Positions 34,440 through 47,300 of a DNA stretch of 64,000 nt are shown one piece after another. The position numbers and the translations under genes are program-made. The notes below the pieces were generated by a model. It saw nothing but the letters and a program-made list of their open reading frames with translations, did not search any database and was not told the DNA's origin. This stretch comes from Astropecten irregularis (Eukaryota > Echinodermata > Asteroidea > Paxillosida > Astropectinidae). Within the stretch, counting starts at the first letter, position 1; each line of letters starts with the position of its first letter. Where the stretch lies: assembly GCA_963971285.1 (NCBI GenBank), contig OZ020255.1, forward strand, positions 12,234,931 through 12,298,930, written 5' to 3'.

Positions 34440-34720
34440 CGAGGGAAGTGATTGGTTTACGTTCAGTCCAACATGGCGGCGACCAGTAGGTCCGCTTCCT
34501 TCCGCCATGTTCGCCGCCATTTTGTTTTACAGTTTTGCGGAAAAACATTTTGGCGGCCTTCCTCCAACTTTGTGTCTGTTCATCAAGAGTCGACGCCAGA
34601 AAAACTTTACTGGTCAAGTCCTCCAAAACACGCCACCGTATGACCTAGTCTGCCCCAAGGAGCAGTACATCAGCTGTCTCGTATTGGTAACAAACTCGCC
34701 TGCTATCGCTTAGGAACCTC
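34440..34720 (+). promoter_or_regulatory. Promoter-like patch with YY1-type sites, possible first exon
   Basis: ACATGGCGGCGACC at about 34471 on plus and, inverted, GCCGCCATTTTGTTTT at about 34513 match the YY1 motif AANATGGCGGC often found at start sites. A plus frame beginning MAATSRSASFRHVRRHFV, arginine-rich like a mitochondrial presequence, runs to 34643; an overlapping frame (MFAAILFYSF) runs to 34713. No downstream exon or match is recognised. It could also be a repeat. Confidence 0.25.
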
Positions 34721-35637
34721 GTACCGTGCACCTGCGAAAATACTCCCGTCGCATCATACAGCCGGTAGCTACGTCCCTGGTGAATAATATTCAAGCATTA
34801 TCAGAGCATGTAATGACTAGTCGTGCAGGACTTCTGGCGGTCTATCATATCTGTGCCAGCAATATCATTTTGTAGGTGCTGGCTATATAGTTATAACTGT
34901 TCCAGACGTTAGGCCTTTGCAGCGTAACTGTACTAAGCCATGACGTATCTATAGGTCAATCTATGGTATTTTACATGATTACCCCGAATATATAGCAGTA
35001 GCCTTTGTTTTATCAATTCTTGTCACTAATAACAGTGCATGTTTTCGTTTGATTTAGCTATACTGAACAGAAAAATTCCAATGCAATGGTCTTTGTGCAT
35101 TTTGATTTTTAGTTTTAAATTCTGATCATTAGGCCTATCAAATTGTCTGCGTAAAATAGCCGTTGTGGTAAAACAACGGCATATATACTCGCCCGGCCTG
35201 CAAAACCCACATGCACTGTCACAAGTCAATTGCTACGTGATATATTTTTGTTCGATCAGTTAATTAATTAGAAGTTGAACTTGCTTTCACAGTTGTTTAT
35301 TCGCACGATTAATAGCACTTATATATACCTATTTTACTCATTGTACAAAACTCAGTTATTGGTCTTTTTCTACTAATTTGATTTGTTTTAATTCATGTTA
35401 AAATATGACATGGAGATCCGCTGCATTTTTGTTAATGAATTGTCAATAATTATAAATATTCTTGTATAAGTATTTATGCACGCCATAGCGTATCATACCA
35501 TTATTTGATCTTCCTGTGACGTGTTTTATCAGTGTGTATATACATTGTATATAGGGTTGATAAATTCCTTTGTAAATTACATTTTGCTTGATTTCGTCCC
35601 TTATACTTGGGCGTAAAAACATTTTAACTTGGTTTAC

Positions 35638-35998
35638 TTAAAGGTATTATCATACTTAAGTAGCATACCGAAACAGAAATGTTCACAGATTTACCTATAA
35701 CTTACAGGGTATTAAGATGGTGATGCTAGAAACATGCCGTTAAACGTTTTTTTCCTGAAATGCTGTATTGATCCAGAAAAGAGTAAAATCAGTGACCGAC
35801 ATTATTTGTGATCTTTAAAAGATCAAAATAAAAGAGAAAAGACTAAATCAATTCTGTGGCCTTTTTTTCACTGTTTTCTCAAAAAGTGGGCAGTATGGGA
35901 CTGAAATTACAGATGACTGTTACTGTATATGTATCTGTCTTGATATTTTTTGAAACTGTATTTCTTTGACAACAACCAAAGTATGATATTACCTTTAA
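35638..35998. mobile_element. TTAA-bounded MITE, family A (complete)
   Basis: TTAAAGGTATTATCATACTTA to CCAAAGTATGATATTACCTTTAA (TTAA both ends). Carries GATCTTTAAAAGATCAAAA and GGGCAGTATGGGACTGAAAT. Same layout as 13327-13643. Confidence 0.75.
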
Positions 35999-36483
35999 CT
36001 CGGAGGACCAATTGGTGAAAATGAAGGGGGATTTGAACCATAATAATAATGTGATGAAATAATTATTGCATCGTATCGTACCAAGAATTCAAACCGCGAA
36101 ACAGTAATAATATTGTAATTGTAACAAACCCCGGTTGTGTTTATTTGAACCCCAATAAATTTATTCAAAGTATTTCATGGAAGCAAAATAATGCTGTGTA
36201 GTTGTGAGTGCATAATCTATTGCATTGTATTTTTTCTTTTCATTTGCATAATGTCATTTACTTTTTGAATAGCAACACCCAATTTACCTTTTGTACTGGT
36301 GAATAGTCATATTTGAAATTGGAGTTTTCTTTAGGATACTTAATTTCCGCTTCCCTGAAGAGCTTAATTTAAAACGATGAAGATGAGATGAACTAGTCAG
36401 TCGAAACATGTGCCTTTTTGCTGGGTATATGTCCCTGATTTATCTAGCTAGGACGATAACTATCATAAATTGTGAAACTTGAG

Positions 36484-37770
36484 CAATTCCAAATCGTGCG
36501 CTACCAAGAGTTTGAAACGCTAAAAGAATGTAGGTTTGCGGTAACAACATTTAATCTCTTTTTCTGCGAGAGTGTGTGGTTCTGAGAAGAACCGGTGGTA
36601 TTATCTCGACGTTCCGAACAGAGCACACTGTTGTGAACGTCGAGATAATACCACCGGTTCTTCTCAGAACCACACACTCTCACATAAGAGATTACACTCT
36701 CACCGCAAACCTGTATCTTCTTTTTGGTACTTCCAGTCTTCCACCATGCATAGCTTCAAGTCTTTTTTGAAACGCGTTGGCCAATCACAAAATGCGCGAA
36801 ATCTGTCCACACTTTCTGGAGAAATTGTTCCTATAGTGCTGGTGCTGAGTGAGGTACATTTGCCATATTACCCAATGTCATTTGCGCAGGCGCGGATTTA
36901 TTATTATTTTTTTTGGGGGGGGGGGGGGGGGGAGCTAGAAGAGCCATTATTAATTTTTTTTTTTTAATCTTTTGCGGGGGGGGGGGGGGAGCTAGAAGAT
37001 GATATTTTGGGTTATTTTAACACTCGCTTCTGTTACGTCTTAATAGGGGTCGAAAAACGTGCATCTGTATCATACACTACGCGTTTTTATGAAATTGGCG
37101 CCTAATAACTTAACAGATCCAGTATTTTCAAGCATTTTTTTTTTCAATTGCATTTGGGGGGGGGGGGGGGGGGGGAGGGGGCTTTACAAAATGTTGGGGC
37201 TACAGCCCCCTAGCCCCCCCCCCCCGTAGAACACCACCTGTATTTAGGAGCGCATGAGTTGTGCCGAAAACAAGCCCCTTTTTATAACTTTAGTCCTCAT
37301 TTCTTGTTCACCTTGAGGGAGGGTCGGTCGGTCGAGGAAAAAAAAAAGTTTGGTGGAAAAAAAACCTGTTGAATACACAAAAACCTAAAGAAAATGATGT
37401 TCATTGTATTCACTGTAATCGCGTTTTAATATTTTTGTATTATTTTAGTGATAAAAAGTGTAAAAATTTGAGGTCTATTGGCAAAATAAAAAAAAAAGAA
37501 TTCCCAGAATTTTTGGAGACAAATTTTGTCTCCAGAAATTATGGGAATTCTTTTTTGTTTTCATACTTTTTTTTATTTTATGCCATTCTAACAGGGTCGG
37601 CGGCAAAAAAAAGGTGTTTTTTTTCTTTGGTCAGAGCCCAAAATATGGGTCGGTCGGCAATGAGAACCACATTATTAAAAAGGGGCGCCCTAAGGGTTTA
37701 GACGAGAAATTTCGTGAATTGTAATTGGCCAACGCGTTCCAAACGCTTGGTGGCGCACTATTTGGAATTG
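36484..37770. mobile_element. TIR element enclosing a 47-bp perfect palindrome
   Basis: The 37-bp ends 36484-36520 and 37734-37770 are inverted with four mismatches (shared CAATTCCAAAT.GTGCGC). Inside, 36568-36614 and 36635-36681 form a perfect 47-bp inverted repeat with a 20-base spacer. GAAACGCGTTGGCCAATCAC at about 36768 repeats sequence next to the right end. G runs of 13-20 bases lie at 36917, 36978 and 37156, and another foldback at 37486-37556. No transposase frame is visible. Confidence 0.6.
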
Positions 37771-38271
37771 CCCGAATTTCGGTCAGTCAGTTTGTATTGG
37801 GATTACAGATGAGGCATTCATATCACGTACAAACGTTTGCACAATTATCTGTGTCAATCTGAATAATGAACTGAAAACTGCCAAAACTGCTACACCGATT
37901 TCCTATCCAGCCGTGCTGTTAAAAGCGTTGTTGTGGCAACCGAGAAAATCAGGTAATAACCAAAATATTCACCCATATGAATAATATATATGGTTTATTC
38001 TTCATGTTCACAAGTTACACATTCATTAATACAATAAAACGAATTTGATTGATTACGTAATACACCTATAATTCATAATTAATGCAATTTTGAAATTGTT
38101 GGTAATTCCCCATGCACAGCTGCGGTTGTTTGTATAAACAAACGAAATGACGGACGAAGCGACTGACAAAACATCAACCAAATCTTGAACAAAATAACAG
38201 TATTCATTTGTTGTCTATACCCCGTGTGTTTAAAATAAATAAGTGCATTATACTAACCAGCCGTATTAACA

Positions 38272-38500
38272 TGAGGCCAATTTCATATAGCTTCTTGCAC
38301 CAAAATGTGATTAAGCACCAAAAACCATGGTATATAGAATCAGTATGCCAGAATACTCCTTGTGAATGTAATGCTCAGTAAACAATGACCGAATACGAGT
38401 CAAAAGCAGTAAACATCACGGCATGTGGTTGGCAATCATGTTTGATCAAGGAAGACCTTTTCATGCTAAAGCAAATTTTGTACTTTATAATAAGGTGACC
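38272..38500. mobile_element. Foldback MITE, CATAGAGCTGCT core family (copy 4)
   Basis: AGGCCAATTTCATATAGCTTC, ACCAAAAACCATGG, ATCAGTATGCCAG, TAAACATCACG and GATCAAGGAAGAC in family order. The right end is lost. Confidence 0.5.
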
Positions 38501-39041
38501 ATAATTATTTTGTTGAGATGATCCGGGGACAGTGATCCGTGTCCTAGGGGAGGGGTACAATTTTGAAAATTTGTTGAATCCAGATGATGCCTATACATGC
38601 AAAATGGTGGCATCTATGGACATCTTGTCCAGTTGACATGAGAGGGTTACAAGCTTACATGTCTTAGGTGGTTGTCTTCGCATACTTCTGTTAAGAATAA
38701 ACCTTCTTTAGCACAGTATTTCATTCATTTGTTTTTTTTATTTAGGACAATTAGAATTTTGGGGGCATTTCGTCGAACCGTGGACATTTTCGGGGAAAAA
38801 TTTTCACCGGGGACGGCACTGTCAAATCGGGGACTGTCCCCGGAAATCGGGGACGTCTGGTCACCTTACTTTATAAGCAGTTCTGTGGTCCCTGGTCATG
38901 TAGTTGTAAGCAAGTGTCTGTAGTATACTAAAGATTTGATGACATAGTTACTCCTTAAACTCTGAGTGGTTTATAGGGTATAAGATTCATCGAACCAAAA
39001 CAGTGAGCTACATTGTTATCAGACTTATTAACAGCTAGATA

Positions 39042-39195
39042 GGGGCGTGTCCGAGTGGTGGGGAATTCGGGTCGTATATTTAGTCCGATTTTCAGGTCTG
39101 TTAGCGTTGGTCTTCATGAGTTCGTCCGGGAGAAATCTGGTGTTTTTAAAATTACCTGAAAGTCCCCCACCATCTCCTCATTGACCACGCCCCGA
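39042..39195 (+). mobile_element. Possible tRNA-Leu/Ser-derived SINE fragment
   Basis: GTGTCCGAGTGGTGGGGAAT resembles a class II tRNA A box (GTCCGAGTGGT), with a weaker B-box-like GAGTTCGTCCGG about 70 bp on. The segment also has inverted ends GGGGCGTG and CACGCCCC. Tentative. Confidence 0.3.
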
Positions 39196-40216
39196 TTTTT
39201 ATTGTTATGTAAATATGTAAATATCTGTTGTTTCATATTAACATATTTACACCGACGGTTGTGGATGCGTGAATGCTACGCAGCCAGTGGCTGTGAAATA
39301 GTCGCCCATTGCACGCTTGAACGTCTGCCAAACATGCTATGAGTCACTATTACACGGTCGGAGTAATTTGGATCACTCGAAACTATATAGCAAATATCAA
39401 GTACAGCTACCTCGTATATTACGTACTGAGCCTGTCAAATGATCAGGCTTGCGTAGTGAAATACTTTCTTCATTAGCATATAATGTCATAACAAGGCAAA
39501 GATTGTGACAATATACATATTCATATTCATCATCATCATACATATTCATTACTAATTACAATGTGCGCTATTTATATATGTATTATCAGTATATTCGGAC
39601 AAGGCATATACAATCTCCATACCTTTCGTTGTGGTTTGATTTTGCTAGAAATGATAGAAAACTCAGTTGATATTCTTATGAAATACGTGTTTATTTCTGA
39701 GGTCGACGTTTTACGGGAAACTTTCCTCGGAACAAAATAGGTATGTAATGGTTATAGGACTGCATTGGTGAACCCGGGCCTCTACTTTCAAATACTCTGT
39801 AGAACTCCTCTTTTAACAGCCACAACAAAATGGCTGACACTTCAAGTTAAAACATCTATTCCAGAACGCTCTCTATCCCATGAAGAATGAATATGGTGCA
39901 ATGTAAGCATATATAATTCAACTAGAATATTACTTTATAGTAATTATGTACACAAGTTCGGTCAAATTGGTAAAATAATATGTACGACGTACGTTTTTCT
40001 CGTAAGTTAAGTAATGCTGTACATAATATACAATGACTCCAGCATGCAGCAATGACTGTGAATACGCTACACCCGATAACTGATTATGGTATACACAATT
40101 CTTGATCTTTCAGTGGTAACTTTACTACGGCACGAGTGGAGGCTACAAACGACGTGCGGCTATTCTGTGCACGAACAAAAGGCTAAACACGATCGTGTTT
40201 CATAGAAAAAAAAATC

Positions 40217-40363
40217 AGGGGTCGATTTCACCAAACTCATCGTAACTTACTTTCAATCGTAGGACTTGCGAGGCATTGCAGCCCTGCATATAGGACACGA
40301 TGTGTCATCCTTCGTAACTCGAGATACGATCGATCGTAGGGCTTCGTGAAATCGACCCCAGGT
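40217..40363. mobile_element. Foldback MITE, GGGGYCRATTTCAC family (complete)
   Basis: AGGGGTCGATTTCACCAAACT to GGCTTCGTGAAATCGACCCC; core AGGCATTGCAGCCCTGCAT is the reverse orientation of the 31122-31265 copy. Confidence 0.7.
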
Positions 40364-43300
40364 AATTTGGTCCACAACTCAAAAGCAGTGCTTGCACTGC
40401 GCAGCGTTTCTGGAATCTGCTCTTTTGCTTTGCTTGATCCTTACCCAGATTGAGAACTTAATGAGTCACGCTAGAAAGATTTTATATGTTGAGCTTTGAC
40501 CAATTTTTGCAAAGATATAAGATGGTCCTTTATCGGACAAAACGGTTTAAAACAGAACAGAAAACAGTCAAGTGTTTGCTGCCCTCATCGCTCGGAGCTC
40601 TGAATATCTTAATTGGTATAAACAAACTAGCTCAATCATACAGAGATTTGTCGTTAAATCTGTTAGAAATACGCATACACTATGTAATCCGAGTGTCCAT
40701 GCATTGACTACAAGATTTCCATTTTAAGCCAGTTAAAAGTTGATGAACCATAACCCACCTTCATACCACCGTAAGTTACCCTGCACAAGGTTTTTCCCTG
40801 TGGTATGGTTGGTATCCTGAATACCACAATAGTGGTATATAGGTAGTGCGTGGTTTAGGATTCAGTCCCCCTGTGGAGACTGTGGTAACTTGAATGTGTG
40901 GTAAGCAGCTCTTGTCTGGTGTAGTAAATATAGCAAGTGCAAAGGATAAGGGTTAATAACTCACTGAACAAATTCAAATTACTCCAAGTTCCAAATTGTA
41001 AATAGAAAAACCAAACTCACATCATTTCGAAACGTTTACTGTACATTTTGTTACTTTACGTACACGTTGTCACATCAAATTATATAATTTTCATAGATAA
41101 ATAGTCACAAGTATCTCACTTTTTACAATACAAAAAAAAAAACCAACAATGTAAACTTGAAATCCGACTCGAACTGAAAGTAACGATTTTGCCTTGATGG
41201 GTCTGTAGCGGAATTTAACTTGTTTTGCAACGTACTTCGCTCTACAAGTTAAAATGTGAACAATTAAATCCTTTGTTAAAAAATAGAAGAAGTTTGCATA
41301 TGATATTTAGCCGTATAACTTTGTATGATTTTTTTTTACCAGAGTTTACAGATCGTACTGTTTTGTAAACAGATCGGGATGAATTTGCTCTTTGGTTATA
41401 CAATTTAGCTATTGTTTTCAGAATAAGTATTATCTTTCACACAAAACTGCACGAATCAAACAGTCACAGTGAAGAATCTGAACTTACATGCAGTTTGCTA
41501 ACAACAGGAACCGTTCTGAATTATGGTGCAAAAAACAATAATTTCATTGTGCTTAAGATGGTTCCCGTGCATATCAATTCCAAACAAAATCCTTCAGCAC
41601 AAAATAGAACGTGGAAAGTCAAATGGATTTATTTTTTAATATGCATATAATAGGCAATTCCACGGTAACGTAAGTAAACTGTTAAGTTACTTTGACCTAT
41701 TCCTTGAGCAATCATTCTTGAAAGACTCCAATTGAAAAAAAAATATTTCATTTCAGGAAGTATACCAATTATGATTCCATGAAATGCATGCAAATATGCA
41801 AAAACGGGAGGTAACTTACATTATAAAAATGTCCCCAAACCGTGGAAATGCCCATTTTAATTATCACTATATATTTTTACGGAAAAGCGTTTTTTCAAAC
41901 ATGACAGTCGTTTTGCCACGTGTCTGCTCAAACCTGAGAAAACTCAGTCAATGCTGAAATAGTTTTAAGTCAAGGTTCGATAATAGATTGGTGTACAAAC
42001 AAACTACACCATGTGAATTTCGTTCAACATTGTATTGACGGGTTACGTACATTCATAATATTCTTCACAGGGTTCATTTACCCAACCCTTTTTTATATAT
42101 CCCATTCAAATCCCCCGATGAACTGTCCCGGGTTTCAACAGACCAAACAAAAGCCCAAACCAAAAGCAAACAAGCAAACAGCTCAACGTTTTGGAGGTCA
42201 TTTCCAGCTCATTGTAGTATTGGTAATGTCTGAACATTCATAATATTAGTAATATTAATATTCATATTTATAACTGTGATTGTGCAAGATGGTCGCCCAT
42301 GTAATGAAGCACTAACGGGACAAGTGAAAATGGATGGAAGTGACTGTACGTGAAATGTGCAAAATGTGTACATAGTTGTAATTATGCCTATAATGTTCAG
42401 TTTGTGTATCCTTTTCAAAGTCAACGTTTCAATTTGACAAGTCAATTCGAACTTGCCCAGATTCATTAAAAATTGTCTCGACTCTGAAAGAGGTTTTCAA
42501 CTCAACTTGGCATGCAGAGCGACACTGGGCCTCCAGATGAAACATAGAAAAGCGAGTTTGTAATGAGCCACTGACTGAACTGACTACACATGGTCTTTAC
42601 ATGTCAGAAATGACCCGAGCTGAAAGGTCACTTCGCATGCGTACTTCGTAATTACTAACTCGCTTTAATATTGATGCAACCAACTCCACACAGACATACT
42701 GTGGAACATGGTGGATGGAAATGTAAATCAATAGCATAATTGTGCGGAGATGGTAGTAAGAGTTTGTGAAGAAAATGAGTATAGGGTGTCTTTTGCAAGA
42801 TGGTAACATAACCATGTTACATCCAACTCTATCCTTAAATAAACCACAATACTCTAAACTTACAAAATGATGCACAATTCCTAGAAATATTTCTACAGAT
42901 ATTGAGAAAGTTACAATTATACATATCATCTTTCAGCAACGCGACCATTATCCCAGCTGCTAGACGGACACAGTAAATCCCCGACGACTGTTCCAATTCG
43001 CATCTTTCCAAAATCATGTTTCAGACTGGCAGTTCCCGTCTTCAAATACTGTTAAGCGTATCTGCAATGAAAATAAGAGATGTCATTATTCATGAAAAAG
43101 TCACAGGGACATTGTGCCGTTGAATTGGTGGGTATATGGACTACAAACGCTCTTTCAAAGGTGCACTTTTTTTCCAATATAAAGTGTTCAACAAAAAATG
43201 TGCAACGAGTGTTCCAAAGATGAAGTGTCGACATGTCGACGTGCTGTCGACTGTTTGATCACTAATGGTTTTGTTTTGTTCGACACTAGTGCTGTGGCAT

Positions 43301-43810
43301 ACTTTTACCTTGTTCGATTATGTGTGTGTGCACTGGTCGTAATTTCTGTTTGCAGCCGTTGCACTCTGCAGAAGTTTTAAAAATGGAAAGCTTTTGACAA
43401 GCATCAAACATTGGAAATGATCTGGTCAATTAAAATGGCCATCTGGTTGATGGTTATGCTTCTTTTCCCCCAAATCAACGCTTAAATCTACAAAAAAGGC
43501 AAAAGAAATGGCTAATCAGTGACATAATTAAAATATGGGACGGGGTTACCGGGGGATTTCGGGATGGAATGTCATTTGAGACCAAGAGGGCAGCAAACTC
43601 TTGATTAATGTAAAAACATGGTGTCTGCTGCCACCATGAGTTGTCATTGCACTATTTCTGTAAAAGCAGTCACAGATGGCCCTCTATTGACAAAAACCAG
43701 CCTGTTTACCCCATCCCAATCAGTTTTATGACTAAAATCATTCTGTAAGGGTCCATTGTAATACATTGAATTTGGCAGAAAATTATAGGTCAGCCACGTC
43801 CATTTTTTTC

Positions 43811-43816
43811 TTTATT
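43811..43816 (-). terminator. Candidate poly(A) signal of the GPCR gene
   Basis: TTTATT on plus, 513 bp beyond the stop. TTTTATT at about 43848 and 43952 are alternatives nearer the stop. Confidence 0.3.
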
Positions 43817-44328
43817 TGTTTGTAGTTTTTCAACGATATTTTATTGTATTTTTTAATGCAGCATCGTAATCTTTCTTTCGTATTTTAATTCTAATATAAG
43901 TAATGTACAACCGAGCATTCAACCCATGCTCCTAAAGGAGAAATCTCTCGTTTTTATTTCCTCAAGCACTGAAAGATGAAGTTTCCATCCCAAAGGGCCC
44001 TGGACACACCTCCATGTATTTTAAGCGCACAATATTGACCAGAAAAACTCTGACGTTTTACCAAAACGGGATCCGATCTTGTTCATGGAACCCTGGCAAG
44101 AGAGACAATCCAACATTGATTGAACTTAGCATAAATCTGTTTGTTGTTTTGTAAAGGCCTTTTTGTCGTTTTTTGGTTGAATGAACGCAAAAAGGTCAAT
44201 TGGTTCCGTCTTGTTTTGCACTGCTATTGGTCAACTGACACAACACGTGGGATATCACGTGACACATTTATGAATGAAAAAAGGAGCATGCAACAAAATG
44301 AAGAGGAAGAAATATCAGCTAACTTGGG

Positions 44329-47300
44329 TTAAGAGAATTGAGCATGCTCGGTCGTACATACGTCCGTAGCCGTGGTAACTACCATGGTATGTCCTCGGTT
44401 TGGGTTGTGATACGACCGCCATGATGACCACCTGCGCCTGAGTACACTGCGCACCTGTATAGAAAACAAACAACAACGAGCAAACAAAAAACCAAAAAAC
44501 AAACAAAACCTGGAATGAGTGATGACGTCATCTAAATATGGAAGTGTTGTGTGCTAGCATTCTCCACAGATATCTACTTTACCATGGCCATACCCTCCAC
44601 ACTGTTGATAATCTAAAGCTGCCACAATGTGTTACCAGTGGCCGCGTTTTCATGTGCAATTCCTTGCAGTTGTTTGAAGATCCTCAGTGTGAAAAGGTAC
44701 ATGAAGAAGTGTAGTTTAAACATGGGTTTGTTTACTTACTTGGCAATGAATCACAAACATACGGAACTCCACGAGTGCCATTCCGCTTAATATCCAGATA
44801 ACCACATTATTTATCTCGCCAAGTCGAAGGGTACAAGTCGTCGTTTTCCAATCATTTTCTCTACAAGATGACCTCTAGCGAAAACGGAAAGTCGACTTAT
44901 CCTGATTATTTATCTGGCCAAGTCAACGAAGTGCATCTTATAAGTCGACTTATCCTGAGAATTAACCTCGGTTTTAGTAAGACGTCCTTACAAGGTAAAC
45001 TATCAGGACAAGTCGACTTTCTTCTTGCAGTTACTCGTCTAGGGGAGATAAATTTATCAGGATATGTCGACTTCTTAGTTTTCACTAGTCATCTTGCACG
45101 ATAAGTCGACTTTTAGGGCTTAAAATGTCGACTTGGCGAGATAAATATTATGTGGTTATCTGGATAAGTGGAATGGCACTCGTGGAGCTCCGAACAAACA
45201 ATATATCTAACAGTGTCTTATAATTGGCTTAATATATGTGCTTCATATCTCACACAGCCAAATCTTGTTTTGGTTAACAACTCAAGCACTTTGTAAACCA
45301 CGTACCTCAGCATTCATGAAGCAGTAGAGTACGGCCACGAAGAAGCCTTGGTAAGCATCTAGAAACAGCAGACCGTAGTTATAGGCTATAATCCAGCCGG
45401 GACTGTCCATAGTATCAGGCTCGGGAACCAACCAGACTAGGTTAGCCACGCCCAGAAGAGGGAGGAGAACAAACGTTGCTTTGATGGCTTTCCTGTGGAT
45501 ACCAGGAGTGAAAGGATATAGGAAACCAAGTAATGAGCCTCGTTTTTGGAAGGTGAAAACTCTGGGAAGCATTGAGCAGGATTTCATATCATGGAATCGC
45601 ACTTGAAGCCATGCGACTCGCAGACTAGACAATTAGCATATTTAAAGAGCAACCAGACAACTGAGGACTCAGCTATCTAGACTACCAATCAACCAGCTAA
45701 CTAGAGAAGTCAGTCATTTAGTCAACCAACCAACTAGCCAACTAGACGAGTCAGTCATCTAGTCAACCAGCCAACCAGCCAACTAGACGAGTCAGTCATC
45801 TAGTCAACCAGCCAACCAGCCAACTAGACGAGTCAGTCATCTAGTCAACCAGCCAACTGGACGAGTCAGTCATCTAGTCAACCAGCCAACTAGACGAGTC
45901 AGCCATCTAGTCAACCAGCCAACTGGACGAGTCAGCCATCTAGTCAACCAGCCAACTGGACGAGTCAGTCATCTAGTCAACCAGCCAACCAGCCAACTAG
46001 ACGAGTCAGTCATCTAGTCAACCAGCCAACTAGACGAGTCAGCCATCTAGTCAACCAGCCAACTGGACGAGTCAGTCATCTAGTCAACCAGCCAACTAGA
46101 CGAGTCAGCCATCTAGTCAACCAGCCAACTGGACGAGTCAGTCATCTATATAGTCAACCAGCCAACTAGACGAGTCAGTCATCTATTCAACCAGCCAACC
46201 AGCCAACTAGACGAGTCAGTCATCTAGTCAACCAGCCAACTGGACGAGTCAGTCATCTATTCAACCATCTAGTCAACCAGCCAACTAGACGAGTCAGCCA
46301 TCAAGTCAACCAGCCAACTGGACGAGTCAGTCATCTAGTCAACCAGCCAACTAGACGAGTCAGTCATCTATTCAACCAGCCAACCAGCCAACTAGACGAG
46401 TCAGTCATCTAGTCAACCAGCCAACCGCCCAACTAGAAGAGTCAGTCATCTATTCAACCAGCCAACCAGCCAACTAGACGAGTCAGTCATCTATTCAACC
46501 AGCCAACCAGCCAACTAGACGAGTCAGTCATCTAGTCAACCAGTCAGCCAGACGAGTCAGTCATCTAGTCAACCAGCCAACTGGACGAATCAGTCATCAA
46601 TTCAACCAGCCAACTGGACGAGTCAGTCATCAATTCAACCAGACAACTCGACGAGTCAGTCATCTAGTCAACCAGCCAACTGGACGAGTCAGTCATCTAG
46701 TCAACCAGCCAACTAGACGAGTCAGTCATCTAGTCAACCAGCCAACTGGACGAGTCAGTCATCTATTCAACCAGACAACTAGACGAGCCAGTCATCTAGT
46801 CAACCAGCCAACTGGACGAGTCAGTCATCAATTCAACCGGCCAACTAGACGAGTCAGTCATCTATTCAACCAGCCAACTAGACGAATCAGTCATCTAGTC
46901 AACCAGCCAACTAGACGAGTCAGTCATCTAATTAACCAGCAAACTGGACGAGTCAGTCATCTAATCAACCAGACAACTAGACGAGCCAGTCATCTAGTCA
47001 ACCAGCCAACTAGACGAGTCAGTCATCTAATCAACCAGCCAACTGGACGAGTCAGTCATCTAATCAACCAGACAACTAGACGAGCCAGTCATCTAGTCAA
47101 CCAGCCAACTGGACGAGTCAGTCAACTAGTCAACCAGCCAACCAGCCAACTAGACGAGTCAGTCATCTAGTCAACCAGCCAACTAGACGAGTCAGTCATC
47201 TAGTCAACCAGCCAACTAGACGAGTCAGTCATCTAGTCAACCAGCCAACTAGACGAGTCAGTCATCTATTCAACCAGCCAACTAGACGAGCTAGTCATCT

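Larger units (their letters stand above)
31531..44328. other. 12.8 kb without a recognised gene
   Basis: No conserved exon seen on either strand. It holds repeat copies listed separately, simple G/C/T runs at 36910-37220, AT-rich DNA at 34980-35600 and 39440-40030, and a promoter-like CpG-containing patch at 34440-34560. The right end, below 44329, should hold the CRH-receptor-like 3'UTR; minus-strand AATAAA is at 43811-43816. Open frames up to 131 codons here overlap palindromes or repeats. Confidence 0.5.

Noticed and set aside
34402..34626. Minus frame of 74 codons across the YY1-like patch
   Set aside because: Complement of promoter-like sequence; no match and no start context of its own.
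36501..36967. Two similar open frames on opposite strands (MRVCGSEKNRWYYLD / MCGSEKNRWYYLD)
   Set aside because: They are the two arms of one perfect palindrome, so their likeness is a mirror effect; no family match.
42597..43017. Hydrophobic minus frames (MICIIVTFSISVEIF)
   Set aside because: AT-rich composition explains them; no conserved motif or splice partner found.
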